A stretch of DNA of 64,000 nucleotides. Source: Catenulispora sp. EB89. GTDB taxonomy: Bacteria; Actinomycetota; Actinomycetes; Streptomycetales; Catenulisporaceae. Under the pieces are notes generated by a model. The model did no database searches, was not told the origin of the DNA, and saw nothing but the letters and a program-made list of their open reading frames with translations. The translations under genes were made by a program, and so were the position numbers. Location of the stretch: contig NZ_JBGCCU010000009.1 of the NCBI RefSeq assembly GCF_041261445.1, forward strand, positions 248,001 through 312,000, in the 5' to 3' direction. Shown here one piece after another: positions 16,766-25,029 of the stretch (the stretch's first letter is position 1; every line of letters begins with the position of its first letter).

Positions 16766-17790
16766 CCGTGACCTTGGCGGAAATCGCCCGGCGGGTCCAC
16801 GAGCCCGACGACCGACTGATCCTGGAACTGGCCAAAACCGAGGGCGACCTGGTGGTGCTCGGCGCGGCCGGGAAGATGGGCGTCAGCCTGGCCCGCATGG
16901 CCGCCGAGGCCTTCGCCCGGCTGCCCGGCGGCCGCACCGTCCACGCGGTGTCCCGGTTCTCCGACGCCTCGGCCCGCGCCGAACTGGAGGAGGCGGGGGT
17001 GCGGACGGTCAGCGCCGACCTCGGCGACGAGGCGGTGATCGCGGGCCTGCCGGACGCGCCGAACGTCGTCTACATGGTCGGCCGCAAGTTCGGCACCGCC
17101 GGGGACGCCGGGCCCACATGGGCGACCAACGTCTTCCTGCCGGGCCGCGTGGCCCAGCGCTACGCGGGCGCCAGGATCAGCGCCTTCTCCAGCGGGAACG
17201 TCTACCCGCTGCTGCCGCCGACCTCCGGCGGCGCCGACGAGGACGTCCCGCCGAACCCGGTCGGCGAATACGCCCAGTCCTGCCTGGGCCGGGAACGGAT
17301 CCTGACCTACCAGGCGGCGGCGACCGGCAGCCCGCTGGCCGTCATCCGCCTGAACTACGCGATCGACTGCCGATACGGAGTGCTCACCGACATCGCCCGC
17401 GCGGTGCTCGCGGGCACCCCGGTGGACCTCGGCAACGGCGCGGTCAACGTGATCTGGCAGGGAGACGCGAACCGCTACGCGCTCAGCGCCCTGGCGCACG
17501 CGCGCGCCGCCGGCGAGGACCCGCTGGTCCTCAACGTGACCGGCCCGGAGACCGCCTCCGTCCGCTGGCTGGCCACCGAGCTCGGCCGCCGCCTGAACCG
17601 CGAACCGGTCTTCACCGGCACCGAGGCGCCGACCGCCCTGCTGTCCAACGCGGCCCGCTGCTTCGGCATGTTCGGCTATCCGACCGTGTCGCTGCACCAG
17701 ATGCTCGACTGGACCGTCGTCTGGCTCCGGGAAGGCGGGGCGCTGCTCGACAAGCCCACCCACTTCACCGAGCGCGCGGGACGGTTCTGA
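16762..17790 (+). CDS. extended-SDR/NAD-dependent epimerase-dehydratase-fold protein, atypical active site
   Basis: A 342-residue Rossmann-fold protein. The dinucleotide motif is VVLGAAGKMGVSLA and a substrate-specificity segment reads VIWQGDANRYALSAL. The serine region is present (ISAFSSGNVYP), but the catalytic YxxxK motif reads Y170-A-Q-S-C174, so the usual lysine is missing. It may therefore bind NAD(P) and substrate without the standard mechanism, or use another residue. Start ATG overlaps the previous stop (ATGA) and its stop overlaps the aldolase start (TGATG), so expression is tightly coupled. Confidence 0.75.
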   Translation: MTVTLAEIARRVHEPDDRLILELAKTEGDLVVLGAAGKMGVSLARMAAEAFARLPGGRTVHAVSRFSDASARAELEEAGVRTVSADLGDEAVIAGLPDAPNVVYMVGRKFGTAGDAGPTWATNVFLPGRVAQRYAGARISAFSSGNVYPLLPPTSGGADEDVPPNPVGEYAQSCLGRERILTYQAAATGSPLAVIRLNYAIDCRYGVLTDIARAVLAGTPVDLGNGAVNVIWQGDANRYALSALAHARAAGEDPLVLNVTGPETASVRWLATELGRRLNREPVFTGTEAPTALLSNAARCFGMFGYPTVSLHQMLDWTVVWLREGGALLDKPTHFTERAGRF

Positions 17791-18788
17791 TGCTCACCGA
17801 CGCCAAGCGGCGGCGCCTGCGCGAGGGAATGGTCATCCCCGCCCACCCGCTCGCCCTGCACGAAGACCGCACCCTGGACCCGGAGCGCCAGCGCGCGCTG
17901 ACCCGGCACTACCTCGACTGCGGCGCCGGCGGTGTGGCCGTCGGCGTCCACACGACCCAGTTCGAGATCCGCGACCACGGCCTGTACGAGCCGGTCCTGC
18001 GCCTGGCCGCCGAAGCGGCCGGCCCGGACCCGGTCCTGGTCGCCGGAGTCCTGGGACCCACCCCGCGCGCCCTCGCCGAAGCCCGCGCCGCCGCCGACCT
18101 CGGCTACGACCTGGCGTTGGTCGCCACCCCGGGCTGGGGCGACGCGCCGGACGCAGAGATCCTCGAAGGCGTGGCCCGGATCGCCGAGATCCTGCCCGTC
18201 TTCGGCTTCTACATCCAGCCGGCCCTGGGCAAGCGCCGCTTCGGCTACGCCTTCTGGCGCGAGTACGCACAGATCCCCGGCGTCGAGGCCATCAAGATCG
18301 CCCCCTTCGACCGCTACGCGACCCTCGACGTCGTCCGGGCCGTGGCGGACACCGGCCACGCCGACGACATCGCGCTCTACACGGGCAACGACGACAACAT
18401 CGTCGTCGACCTCCTGACGCCCTACCGCGTCAACGGAACGACCCTGCACATCGTCGGCGGCCTCCTGGGCCAATGGGCCGTCTGGACCCGCGCAGCCGTC
18501 GCGCTCCACAGCGAAGCCCGCACCATCTCCCGCACCGGCGCCCCGATCCCCGCCGATCTCCTCACCCGAGCCGCCGAACTCACGGACGCCAACGCCGCAG
18601 CCTTCGACGCCGCCAACACCTTCGCCGGCAGCATCGCGGGCGTCAACGAGATCCTGGCCCGCCAAGCTCTCCTGGCCGGCAACTGGTGCCTGTCCGACCA
18701 CGAACGCCTCTCCCCCGGACAGGCCGCCGAGATCGACCGGGTGACCGCGGCGTATCCCGCGATCACCGGATCGGCCGGCGCTGCCTGA
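17790..18788 (+). CDS. DapA-like (dihydrodipicolinate synthase/NAL family) aldolase
   Basis: A 332-residue class I aldolase-fold protein. It has the family opening (EGMVIPAHPLALHEDRTLDP), a GVAVGVHTTQFE strand in place of GTTGE, and a likely Schiff-base lysine K169 in VEAIKIAPFDRY. Such enzymes cleave or form 2-keto-3-deoxy sugar acids or related pyruvate adducts. As the last gene of the transporter operon it probably carries out the carbon-carbon cleavage of the pathway. True DapA is unlikely because the active-site surroundings differ and the context is catabolic. Confidence 0.82.
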   Translation: MLTDAKRRRLREGMVIPAHPLALHEDRTLDPERQRALTRHYLDCGAGGVAVGVHTTQFEIRDHGLYEPVLRLAAEAAGPDPVLVAGVLGPTPRALAEARAAADLGYDLALVATPGWGDAPDAEILEGVARIAEILPVFGFYIQPALGKRRFGYAFWREYAQIPGVEAIKIAPFDRYATLDVVRAVADTGHADDIALYTGNDDNIVVDLLTPYRVNGTTLHIVGGLLGQWAVWTRAAVALHSEARTISRTGAPIPADLLTRAAELTDANAAAFDAANTFAGSIAGVNEILARQALLAGNWCLSDHERLSPGQAAEIDRVTAAYPAITGSAGAA

Positions 18789-18812
18789 CCGCCGACCACG
18801 TCGACCACGGCA

Positions 18813-18830
18813 TTCGCCGTCGCAGGCGAA
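18813..18830. terminator. weak hairpin between convergent genes
   Basis: TTCGCC (18813-18818) pairs with GGCGAA (18825-18830) around a 6-nt loop, 24 bp after the aldolase stop and about 105 bp before the galU stop. There is no U tract, so termination here is only possible. Confidence 0.3.
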
Positions 18831-18935
18831 GAGCGGAGCGGGGCCGGTGACGCAGGCACGATGGGAACTCACGACGCCGGCCGAGAAGATCGACACCCTG
18901 TTCCAGGTACCCGCAACCGAACCGCACAGGCCGTT

Positions 18936-19844
18936 TCAGCGAACGCGAGAAGGACCGTCGCCGCCCTGCGCCAGCTCGCGCAGCACCGGCCCGTATTCGG
19001 GGTCCGCGAGCGCGGAGGCGAACTGGGCTACGAGGTAGTCCGTGGGATTGCCGGTGTCGTACCAGTGGCCGTCGATGACCTGGCCGTAGACGGCTTTGGT
19101 GGCGGCGTAGGCGTTGATCGCGTCGGTGAGGTAGACCTCGCCTGTCTGGTGCTGCTCCCAGCGGTCGGTGATCGCCTGGAGCTCCTTGATGATCCCCGGC
19201 GTGACGATGTATCCGCCGATCGCCGCGAACCCGGAGGGCGCGACTTCGGGCTCGGGCTTCTCCAGCAGTGTGCTGATCCGCAGCAGGCCGTCGCCGAGGT
19301 CTTCCTTCACCTCGGGTACTCCGTAGCGCCGAGCGTCCTCGCGGTCCATCGGCATCAGTGCCAGTACGGGACAGCCGGTCTTCTCGTACGCGGAGATCAG
19401 CTGCTGGGCCCTGGGGACCTGGGCCACGAAAACGTCGTCGGGCCACAGGACGAGCATCGGCTCGTCGCCGGAGCCGCGGGCGGCGTTCAGGACGGGAGTG
19501 CCGTTGCCGTATGGACCGTACTGTTCCAGGTAGGTGATGTGCCCTTCGTGCGCCAACTCCGCGACCTCTTCCACGGCCTTGGCGTACGCGTGCTTGTTCT
19601 GTGCGTGGAGTTGGTCGACCAGAGCGGGGTTCGGCCGGAAGTGCTGCTGGATGAGGTCCTTGCCCGCGGAGACCACGATCGTGATGTCGGTGATGCCGGA
19701 GGCGACCAGCTCCCGCACCGTGTGCTCGATCACCGGCCGGTCGCCGACCGGCAGCATCTCCTTGGGGATCGCCTTGGTGAGCGGCAGCAGGCGTGAACCG
19801 ATGCCGGCGGCGGGAATGACAGCTCTTCGGATCGCGGTTGTCAC
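18936..19844 (-). CDS. galU: UTP--glucose-1-phosphate uridylyltransferase
   Basis: A 302-residue nucleotidyltransferase that makes UDP-glucose for cell-wall glycans and trehalose. Signatures are AAGIGSRLLPLTKAIPKEML, VIEHTVRELVASGI, LWPDDVF, LLEKPEP and GHWYDTGNPTDYL. Length matches GalU. The GTG at 19844 has GGAGG 6 nt upstream. It faces the aldolase operon tail to tail. Confidence 0.95.
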   Translation of the reverse strand: MTTAIRRAVIPAAGIGSRLLPLTKAIPKEMLPVGDRPVIEHTVRELVASGITDITIVVSAGKDLIQQHFRPNPALVDQLHAQNKHAYAKAVEEVAELAHEGHITYLEQYGPYGNGTPVLNAARGSGDEPMLVLWPDDVFVAQVPRAQQLISAYEKTGCPVLALMPMDREDARRYGVPEVKEDLGDGLLRISTLLEKPEPEVAPSGFAAIGGYIVTPGIIKELQAITDRWEQHQTGEVYLTDAINAYAATKAVYGQVIDGHWYDTGNPTDYLVAQFASALADPEYGPVLRELAQGGDGPSRVR

Positions 19845-19940
19845 GGACTACCTCCGGAAGCATGGCGGGTACGGACCGGTCCGCCGCATGTCCGGGCATG
19901 ATGCGGTTCAAACAGGCCGCTACACGATCCGGACGCGGCG

Positions 19941-20483
19941 CTACGGCAAGCGGTGACCCCTTCGGGCCGCCGGCCGACGGTTGAGGGCCAAGAGACGCCG
20001 GATCAGGGCGCTCATGAGCTCCTCCCGACGTCGGCGCTCGTACTCGGCCCGGACGGCGACCCAGAAACAGAAGACGCCCAAGGGCACCTCAACGCACAGC
20101 GCCAACACGAGGGCCACGACGAATTCCCTCGTAGTGGGCGCGGACAACACGTCGAACCAGGCGTCCATGAACAACATCACCGCCGTCATCGCCGCCGTGA
20201 CCTCCACGTAGGCCCGTCGGCGCAGCAAGGACCAGCCGGTGCGTATCAGCAGTGCGCACAGCAGGAGGTCGAACCCGACCCATGAAGCGTTGTAGTGCGC
20301 GGCCTCGGATTTGTCCGGCAGGTAGACGGCCAGGTTCGCGGTCCAGGGCAGCGTGAAGACGCCCAGGGCGAGAAGAAGCCACCCGGTCCAATGCGGGACG
20401 TTCCGCGGCGGAGAGACGTCACTCTTCCCGTCGGTCACAGGACGGTTCCCGCCCTGCTCCTCGGACACCGGATCAGCACTCAC
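19941..20483 (-). CDS. four-helix membrane protein of unknown function
   Basis: A 180-residue protein. The GTG at 20483 is chosen because GGAGG lies 7-11 nt upstream and reading further upstream gives non-membrane, shadow-like sequence. After a hydrophilic leader there are four predicted membrane spans: WLLLALGVFTLPWTANLAVY, WVGFDLLLCALLIRTGWSLL, a third around VTAAMTAVMLFMDAWFDVL, and FVVALVLALCVEVPLGVFCF. The tail is Arg-rich and cytoplasmic. A SigB-like promoter lies 45-69 bp upstream. No function can be assigned. Confidence 0.7.
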   Translation of the reverse strand: MSADPVSEEQGGNRPVTDGKSDVSPPRNVPHWTGWLLLALGVFTLPWTANLAVYLPDKSEAAHYNASWVGFDLLLCALLIRTGWSLLRRRAYVEVTAAMTAVMLFMDAWFDVLSAPTTREFVVALVLALCVEVPLGVFCFWVAVRAEYERRRREELMSALIRRLLALNRRPAARRGHRLP

Positions 20484-20527
20484 GACCCCCTCCGAATCCT
20501 GCTGTCGACCGCGAACGTCACCACCGG

Positions 20528-20552
20528 GTGCCCCCGCGCCGTGAAGACAAAC
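20528..20552 (-). promoter_or_regulatory. putative SigB-type promoter (GTTT-N15-GGGCAC)
   Basis: On the minus strand GTTT (20549-20552) and GGGCAC (20528-20533) are 15 bp apart, upstream of the four-helix membrane protein (start 20483). The same -35, spacing and -10 occur before gnd. Confidence 0.45.
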
Positions 20553-20640
20553 GACATCGGGCACACGGATGTGCGAAGCCACGTTTGAAGCGCCTCGGTC
20601 CGGAAACCCGGAGCCGGACAAAGGTCGAGGAGGCGAGGCC

Positions 20641-20898
20641 ATGAGAAAACTGGCGTACGTGGCAGGGCTGATCACGGGATACGTTCTGGGCTCCCGGGCC
20701 GGCCGGGACAGATACGAGCAGCTCGCCAAGAGTGCCCGCGGCGTCATCGGCCATCCGGCCGCCGTCCGGGCGCGGACCAAAGTCAAGGGCACGATCCGCT
20801 CAGGCATCGACGCCGCCGCCGCGAAGGTCGGCTTCGGGCCCGGCACCGCGGACGACGCCGGCATCGAGGACAGCGCGGTCGTCGACGGCACGGCTTGA
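20641..20898 (+). CDS. small YtxH-like protein
   Basis: An 85-residue protein with an N-terminal hydrophobic segment (LAYVAGLITGYVLGSRAG) followed by RDRYEQLAKSARGV and a basic amphipathic region, the layout of YtxH-like general-stress proteins. The ATG at 20641 follows GAGGAGGCGAGGCC. Location next to stress genes fits. Function is unknown. Confidence 0.7.
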   Translation: MRKLAYVAGLITGYVLGSRAGRDRYEQLAKSARGVIGHPAAVRARTKVKGTIRSGIDAAAAKVGFGPGTADDAGIEDSAVVDGTA

Positions 20899-20938
20899 CA
20901 GCCGGCAGGGATGTCGGCGTCAGCGAATCAGTATCAGT

Positions 20939-20970
20939 CGCCCTGAGCCCTGGACCACGAGCTCAGGGCG
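20939..20970 (+). terminator. hairpin terminator candidate
   Basis: CGCCCTGAGC (20939-20948) and GCTCAGGGCG (20961-20970) form a perfect 10-bp stem with a 12-nt loop, 40 bp after the YtxH-like stop and 55 bp before the next start. Confidence 0.6.
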
Positions 20971-21025
20971 AAAATTGCGCAACTCCACCAACGTCACGAC
21001 CCGACCCGACCCCAGGAGCCACACC

Positions 21026-22756
21026 ATGACCACGATCGCCGATCAACTCGTCACCACCCTGGCCGACCTGGGCGTGCGGACCCTGTGGGGTGTGGTCGGC
21101 GACGCGCTGAACCCGGTCACCGACGCTGTGCGCCGCGAGGACCGCCTGGAGTGGATCGGCACCCGCCACGAGGAGGCCGCGGCGTTCGCCGCCGGCGCCC
21201 AGGCGCAGCTGACCGGAACGCTCGGGGTGTGCCTGGGCACCGTCGGGCCCGGGTCGATCCACCTGCTCAACGGCCTGTACGACGCCAAGAAGTCCGGCGT
21301 GCCGGTCCTGGCGATCTGCGGCCAGGTGCCGCTGGCCGAGATCGGCAGCGACTACTTCCAGGAGGTCGACAACGACGCCCTGTTCCGCGATGTCGCAGAG
21401 TTCTGCCAGACCGTCACCTCCCCCGCCCAGTGGCCGCGGCTGCTGCAGCAGGCCGTGCAGGCCGCCTACGCCGGACCGGGCGTGGCCGTGCTGACGCTGC
21501 CCGGCGACGTCGGCGGGCAGGACGTCCCGGACGGCGCGCGGCCGCACATCACCGTCCAGCAGTCGGTCCTGATGCCCGCCGACGCCGACCTGGCTCGCGC
21601 CGCCACCCTGATCAACGGGGCCGACTCGGTGACCATGCTGGTGGGCGTCGGCGCCCGCGACGCCCGCGAGGAGGTGCTGGCACTCGCCAAGCACCTGGCC
21701 GCACCGATGGTGCTGACGTTGAAGGCCAAGGAGGGCCTTGAACGCGACAACCCCTATCAGATCGGCCAGAGCGGGCTGATCGGCAACCCCGCCACGCGCA
21801 AGGCCTTCGACGACGCCGGCGTGCTGCTGATGGTCGGCACCGACTTCCCGTACCCGCAATGGCTGCCGGCGGGCACCCCGACCGTGCAGATCGACCGCCG
21901 GCCGGGGAACATCGGACGGCGCACTCCCGTCCAGGCCGGCGTCGTCGGCGACGCGGGCCCGAGCCTGGCCGCGCTGCTGCCCCGCCTGGACGCCAAGAAG
22001 GACCGCGACCACCTCGACGGGGCGCGTTCGGCTTACGGCGGCTGGCAGGAGCGGCAACAGCGGCTCGTCGACCCGACGCACGACAAGACCCTGATCGGCA
22101 AGATCCGCTCCCGTCTGGACAACACCGACAACCGGATCCGGCCCGAAGCCCTCGCCGCGGTCGTCGACCGACTCGCCGCCGACGACGCCGTCTTCCTCTC
22201 CGACACCGGCATGTCGACCGTCTGGTTGTCCCGCTTCGTCCAGATGCGGGGAACCAGACGGCTCATCGGCTCCTACAACCTGGGGTCGATGGCGAACGCC
22301 ATGCCGCAGGCGCTGGGTGTCTCGGCGTTCGACCGGGGCCGACAGACCATCGCGTTCTGCGGCGACGGCGGGCTCACGATGCTGCTGGGCGACCTGCTGA
22401 CCGCCGTCGCCCACAAACTGCCGGTCAAACTGATCGTGTTCGACAACGGCCGACTCGGCATGGTCAAACTGGAGCAGGAACAAGGCGGTCTCCCGGAGTT
22501 CGGCACGCTGCTCGCCAACCCCGACCTCGCCGCGGTCGCGCGCGCGATGGGCCTGACCGGACTGCGCGTCACCGAACCCGAACAGCTCTCCGCGGCGGTC
22601 GCCGAGGCGCTGGCCGCTCCCGGACCGGTTCTGCTGGACGTGCTGACCAACCCCGAGGAGATCTCGCTGCCGCCCAAGGTCGGCGTCCACGACGCCTGGG
22701 GCTTCGCCATCGCCAAGGTGAAGGAGACCCTCACAAGCACCGACGACAAAGGCTGA
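21026..22756 (+). CDS. poxB: thiamine-pyrophosphate-dependent pyruvate:quinone oxidoreductase (PoxB type)
   Basis: A 576-residue enzyme expected to convert pyruvate to acetate and CO2 at the membrane, passing electrons to quinone. The N-terminal PYR domain has GVVGDALNPVTDAV and the cofactor glutamate in GTRHEEAAAF. The C-terminal PP domain has GSYNLGSMANAMPQALG and the TPP motif GDGGLTMLLGD, ending in FDNGRLGMVK. The ATG at 21026 follows CAGGAGCC. Other TPP enzymes (acetolactate synthase, oxalyl-CoA decarboxylase) fit less well, since GVVGD and the C-terminal segment after VGVHDAWGFA are PoxB-like. It could supply acetate for the acyl-CoA synthetase encoded at 53.6 kb. Confidence 0.88.
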   Translation: MTTIADQLVTTLADLGVRTLWGVVGDALNPVTDAVRREDRLEWIGTRHEEAAAFAAGAQAQLTGTLGVCLGTVGPGSIHLLNGLYDAKKSGVPVLAICGQVPLAEIGSDYFQEVDNDALFRDVAEFCQTVTSPAQWPRLLQQAVQAAYAGPGVAVLTLPGDVGGQDVPDGARPHITVQQSVLMPADADLARAATLINGADSVTMLVGVGARDAREEVLALAKHLAAPMVLTLKAKEGLERDNPYQIGQSGLIGNPATRKAFDDAGVLLMVGTDFPYPQWLPAGTPTVQIDRRPGNIGRRTPVQAGVVGDAGPSLAALLPRLDAKKDRDHLDGARSAYGGWQERQQRLVDPTHDKTLIGKIRSRLDNTDNRIRPEALAAVVDRLAADDAVFLSDTGMSTVWLSRFVQMRGTRRLIGSYNLGSMANAMPQALGVSAFDRGRQTIAFCGDGGLTMLLGDLLTAVAHKLPVKLIVFDNGRLGMVKLEQEQGGLPEFGTLLANPDLAAVARAMGLTGLRVTEPEQLSAAVAEALAAPGPVLLDVLTNPEEISLPPKVGVHDAWGFAIAKVKETLTSTDDKG

Positions 22757-22779
22757 GCGCACTGGCGTGTCCAACCCCT

Positions 22780-22803
22780 GTTTGTATCGCGCATCCGGGG
22801 TAC
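22780..22803 (+). promoter_or_regulatory. putative SigB-type promoter (GTTT-N14-GGGTAC)
   Basis: GTTT (22780-22783), 14 bp spacer, GGGTAC (22798-22803). This matches the GNNT-N14-16-GGGTAC/T consensus of Streptomyces SigB-class promoters. The 121-aa gene starts 46 bp downstream. Confidence 0.65.
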
Positions 22804-22849
22804 CCGGCGGGGGACTCCGGACTACCGGAGACAAGCGAAGGGATGGGAC

Positions 22850-23215
22850 ATGGACGCCTCACAATTGGCCGACCGGGTTTTCCAGGTCGTGGGACCCGCG
22901 ATCGGCGCCTACGGGACGGCGGCCCTGACCCGGGACGAGGAAGCCGGCGCGGCCAAGAAGGTCGAACTCGGCCGCGCGATTCTGCAGGAGATCTACTGGC
23001 GGGACAAGAACGTGCCGCCGCTGGAGACCGCCGTGAACGACTTCGCCGCCGGTCCGAAGGACGAGGACGCCGCCGCCGGGCTGCGGTTGCAGATGAAGAA
23101 GGTGCTCGAGTCCGACCAGACCCTGGCCGACGAGGTGGAGAAGATGCTGCGCGGGCAGTCGCCCGGGAACAACGCGGAAGCCGACGCGGAGACGGCCGCT
23201 CGCGACAAGTCCTGA
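22850..23215 (+). CDS. conserved small actinobacterial protein, unknown function
   Basis: A 121-residue, mostly helical, charged protein. GGGATGG precedes the ATG. It contains DAAAGLRLQMKKVLESD and ADEVEKML, resembling a helical module found at the N-termini of many actinobacterial effector and hypothetical proteins. A strong SigB-like promoter in front and a strong terminator 10 bp behind make it a monocistronic stress-induced gene. No enzymatic motif is visible. Confidence 0.75.
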   Translation: MDASQLADRVFQVVGPAIGAYGTAALTRDEEAGAAKKVELGRAILQEIYWRDKNVPPLETAVNDFAAGPKDEDAAAGLRLQMKKVLESDQTLADEVEKMLRGQSPGNNAEADAETAARDKS

Positions 23216-23225
23216 CCCGGACGCC

Positions 23226-23259
23226 GCGGCGGCACGATGGGAAGCCATCGTGCCGCCGC
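23226..23259. terminator. strong bidirectional hairpin terminator
   Basis: A perfect 15-bp stem (23226-23240 with 23245-23259) with a GAAG tetraloop lies between convergent genes. It lacks a U tract, as many actinomycete terminators do. Confidence 0.8.
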
Positions 23260-23338
23260 AGTTGCGCGTCCGCGGCATCACTCGCTGGCGGGTACGTGCC
23301 GTCAGCGGTTCAGCCCGGCCTTCAGCCTTTCGAAGACT

Positions 23339-24967
23339 TCAGCCTTTCCAAGAAAAGGTGTCCGGGTCCGCGGCGGCCCAGTCCGCAGCCCAGTCCTGCG
23401 GCACGTCGGCCAGCAGCTCGCCCGGTTCGAGCCAGTCGAACAGCTCGGCGTAGGTCAGCACAGTGTTCTGGTCGATGCGGCGAAGCAGATGCCCCGGACG
23501 CAGCTCACGCGGCTCCCGCAGCCCCATGGCGGCGATGATCTGCTGCGCCTGGGCCACGGTGTTCTGCTGGTAGCGGCGGACCCGCTCGGTCTTGTCGGCG
23601 ACGTCGAGCGCCCGCGCGCGCCTGGGGTCCTGGGTGGCCACGCCGACGGGGCAGCGGTTGGTGTGGCACAGGCGCGACTGGATGCAGCCGGCGGCCATCA
23701 TCATCGCCCGGGCCGAGTTGGTGTAGTCCGCGCCCTGGGCGACGCGCTTGACGATGTCCATGCCGGTGGCGACCTTGCCGCTGGCGCCGATCCGGATCCG
23801 GTCCCGCAGCCCGGTGCCGACCAGGGCGTTGTGGACGGTCATGAGTCCTTCGGTGAGGGGCTTGCCGACGCTGTCCTGGAACTCCAGCGGCGCCGCGCCG
23901 GTTCCGCCTTCGGAGCCGTCGACGGTGATGAAGTCCGGGGTGACGCCCTCGGCGAGCATGGCCTTGCAGATCGCCAGGAACTCGCTGCGGCGGCCGAGGC
24001 ACAGCTTGAAGCCGATCGGTTTGCCGTCGGCCAGCTCGCGCATCGTGGCCAGGAACAACACCAGCTCGCGCGGGGTGCGGAACACCTTGTGCGCCGGCGG
24101 ACTGATGCACTTCTCGCCCTGCGGCACCTCGCGGAAGCGAGCGATCTCCGCGCTCACCTTGCCGGCCGGCAGCACGCCGCCGAGCCCGGGCTTGGCGCCC
24201 TGACTCAGTTTCAGCTCGGCGCACTTGACGTGCGGATGCGCGACCTTGTCCCGGAACTGCTCCGGATCGAAGTCGCCGTCGGGTGTACGGACACTGAAAT
24301 AGCCGCTGCCGATCTCCCAGATCAGATCGCCGCCGCCTTCCAGGTGGTACGGCGTCAGGCCGCCCTCGCCGGTGTCCTGCGCGAAACCGCCGCCTTTCGC
24401 GCCGGCGTTCATGGCCCGGATGGCGTTCGCGCTCAACGAGCCGAAGCTCATCGCCGACACGTTCAGCAGCGCCATCTCATACGGCTGAGTGCAGTCCGGG
24501 CCGCCTATGCGGACCCGCGGCGGGTCGTCATCGGGGGTGAGAGGGGCGGTGGCGTGTTCGACGAACTCGTACCCGGGCTGCGTCACGTCCAGCTCGGTGC
24601 CGAACGACGTCTCCTCATGGATGCCCTTGGCCTGCTCGTACACGACGGTTCGGGTGTCGCGGTCGAAAGGCCGGCCGTCGTAGTCCCGCTCGACGAAGTA
24701 CTGCTGCATCTCAGGCCGGATCGCCTCCAGCAGATACCGCAGATGCCCCAGCACCGGATAGTTCCGCAGCACCGCGTGGCGCCGCTGGAAGACGTCGTAC
24801 ACAGCCACCGAGGCGAACGTGCCGAACAGCACCACCGCGAACAGCCACCACAGCGAAACCGCGGCGGCGGCCCAGACGCTCGCAGCCGTCGCGAGCAAGA
24901 AGAAAACGAGGACGCTGCCGACTAAGGGCAAGGCCGGTTTGCGGATCGGACGGTGTTGGCTGCTCAT
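23339..24967 (-). CDS. FMN-binding glutamate-synthase-domain membrane protein
   Basis: A 542-residue protein. Two N-terminal membrane helices (about residues 10-55) precede a full FMN-binding GltB2-like barrel: NVSAMSFGSLSANAIRAMN, GGFAQDTGEGGL, FITVDGSEGGTGAAP and the iron-sulfur-type cysteines in GCIQSRLCHTNRCPVGVAT. The ATG at 24967 has GAGGGGA upstream. Stand-alone proteins of this family lack the glutaminase domain of glutamate synthase and their substrate is generally unknown. It is 62 bp downstream of the sigma factor gene on the same strand, so it may be read from that operon. Confidence 0.85.
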   Translation of the reverse strand: MSSQHRPIRKPALPLVGSVLVFFLLATAASVWAAAAVSLWWLFAVVLFGTFASVAVYDVFQRRHAVLRNYPVLGHLRYLLEAIRPEMQQYFVERDYDGRPFDRDTRTVVYEQAKGIHEETSFGTELDVTQPGYEFVEHATAPLTPDDDPPRVRIGGPDCTQPYEMALLNVSAMSFGSLSANAIRAMNAGAKGGGFAQDTGEGGLTPYHLEGGGDLIWEIGSGYFSVRTPDGDFDPEQFRDKVAHPHVKCAELKLSQGAKPGLGGVLPAGKVSAEIARFREVPQGEKCISPPAHKVFRTPRELVLFLATMRELADGKPIGFKLCLGRRSEFLAICKAMLAEGVTPDFITVDGSEGGTGAAPLEFQDSVGKPLTEGLMTVHNALVGTGLRDRIRIGASGKVATGMDIVKRVAQGADYTNSARAMMMAAGCIQSRLCHTNRCPVGVATQDPRRARALDVADKTERVRRYQQNTVAQAQQIIAAMGLREPRELRPGHLLRRIDQNTVLTYAELFDWLEPGELLADVPQDWAADWAAADPDTFSWKG

Positions 24968-25029
24968 GGTTGTCCCCTCTGATAAGGGGGTCCGTGTGCC
25001 CGCAGACCGCGGGACCAAACGAGGGTCGG

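Noticed and set aside
19849-19872. GGGTAC at 19867 as a SigB-type -10
   Set aside because: No GTTT or GNNT at 14-16 bp upstream, and it points into galU from the wrong strand.
23237-24925. 562-codon plus frame opposite the FMN protein
   Set aside because: The minus strand has all GltB2-like motifs; the plus frame is His/Arg/Asp-rich shadow.
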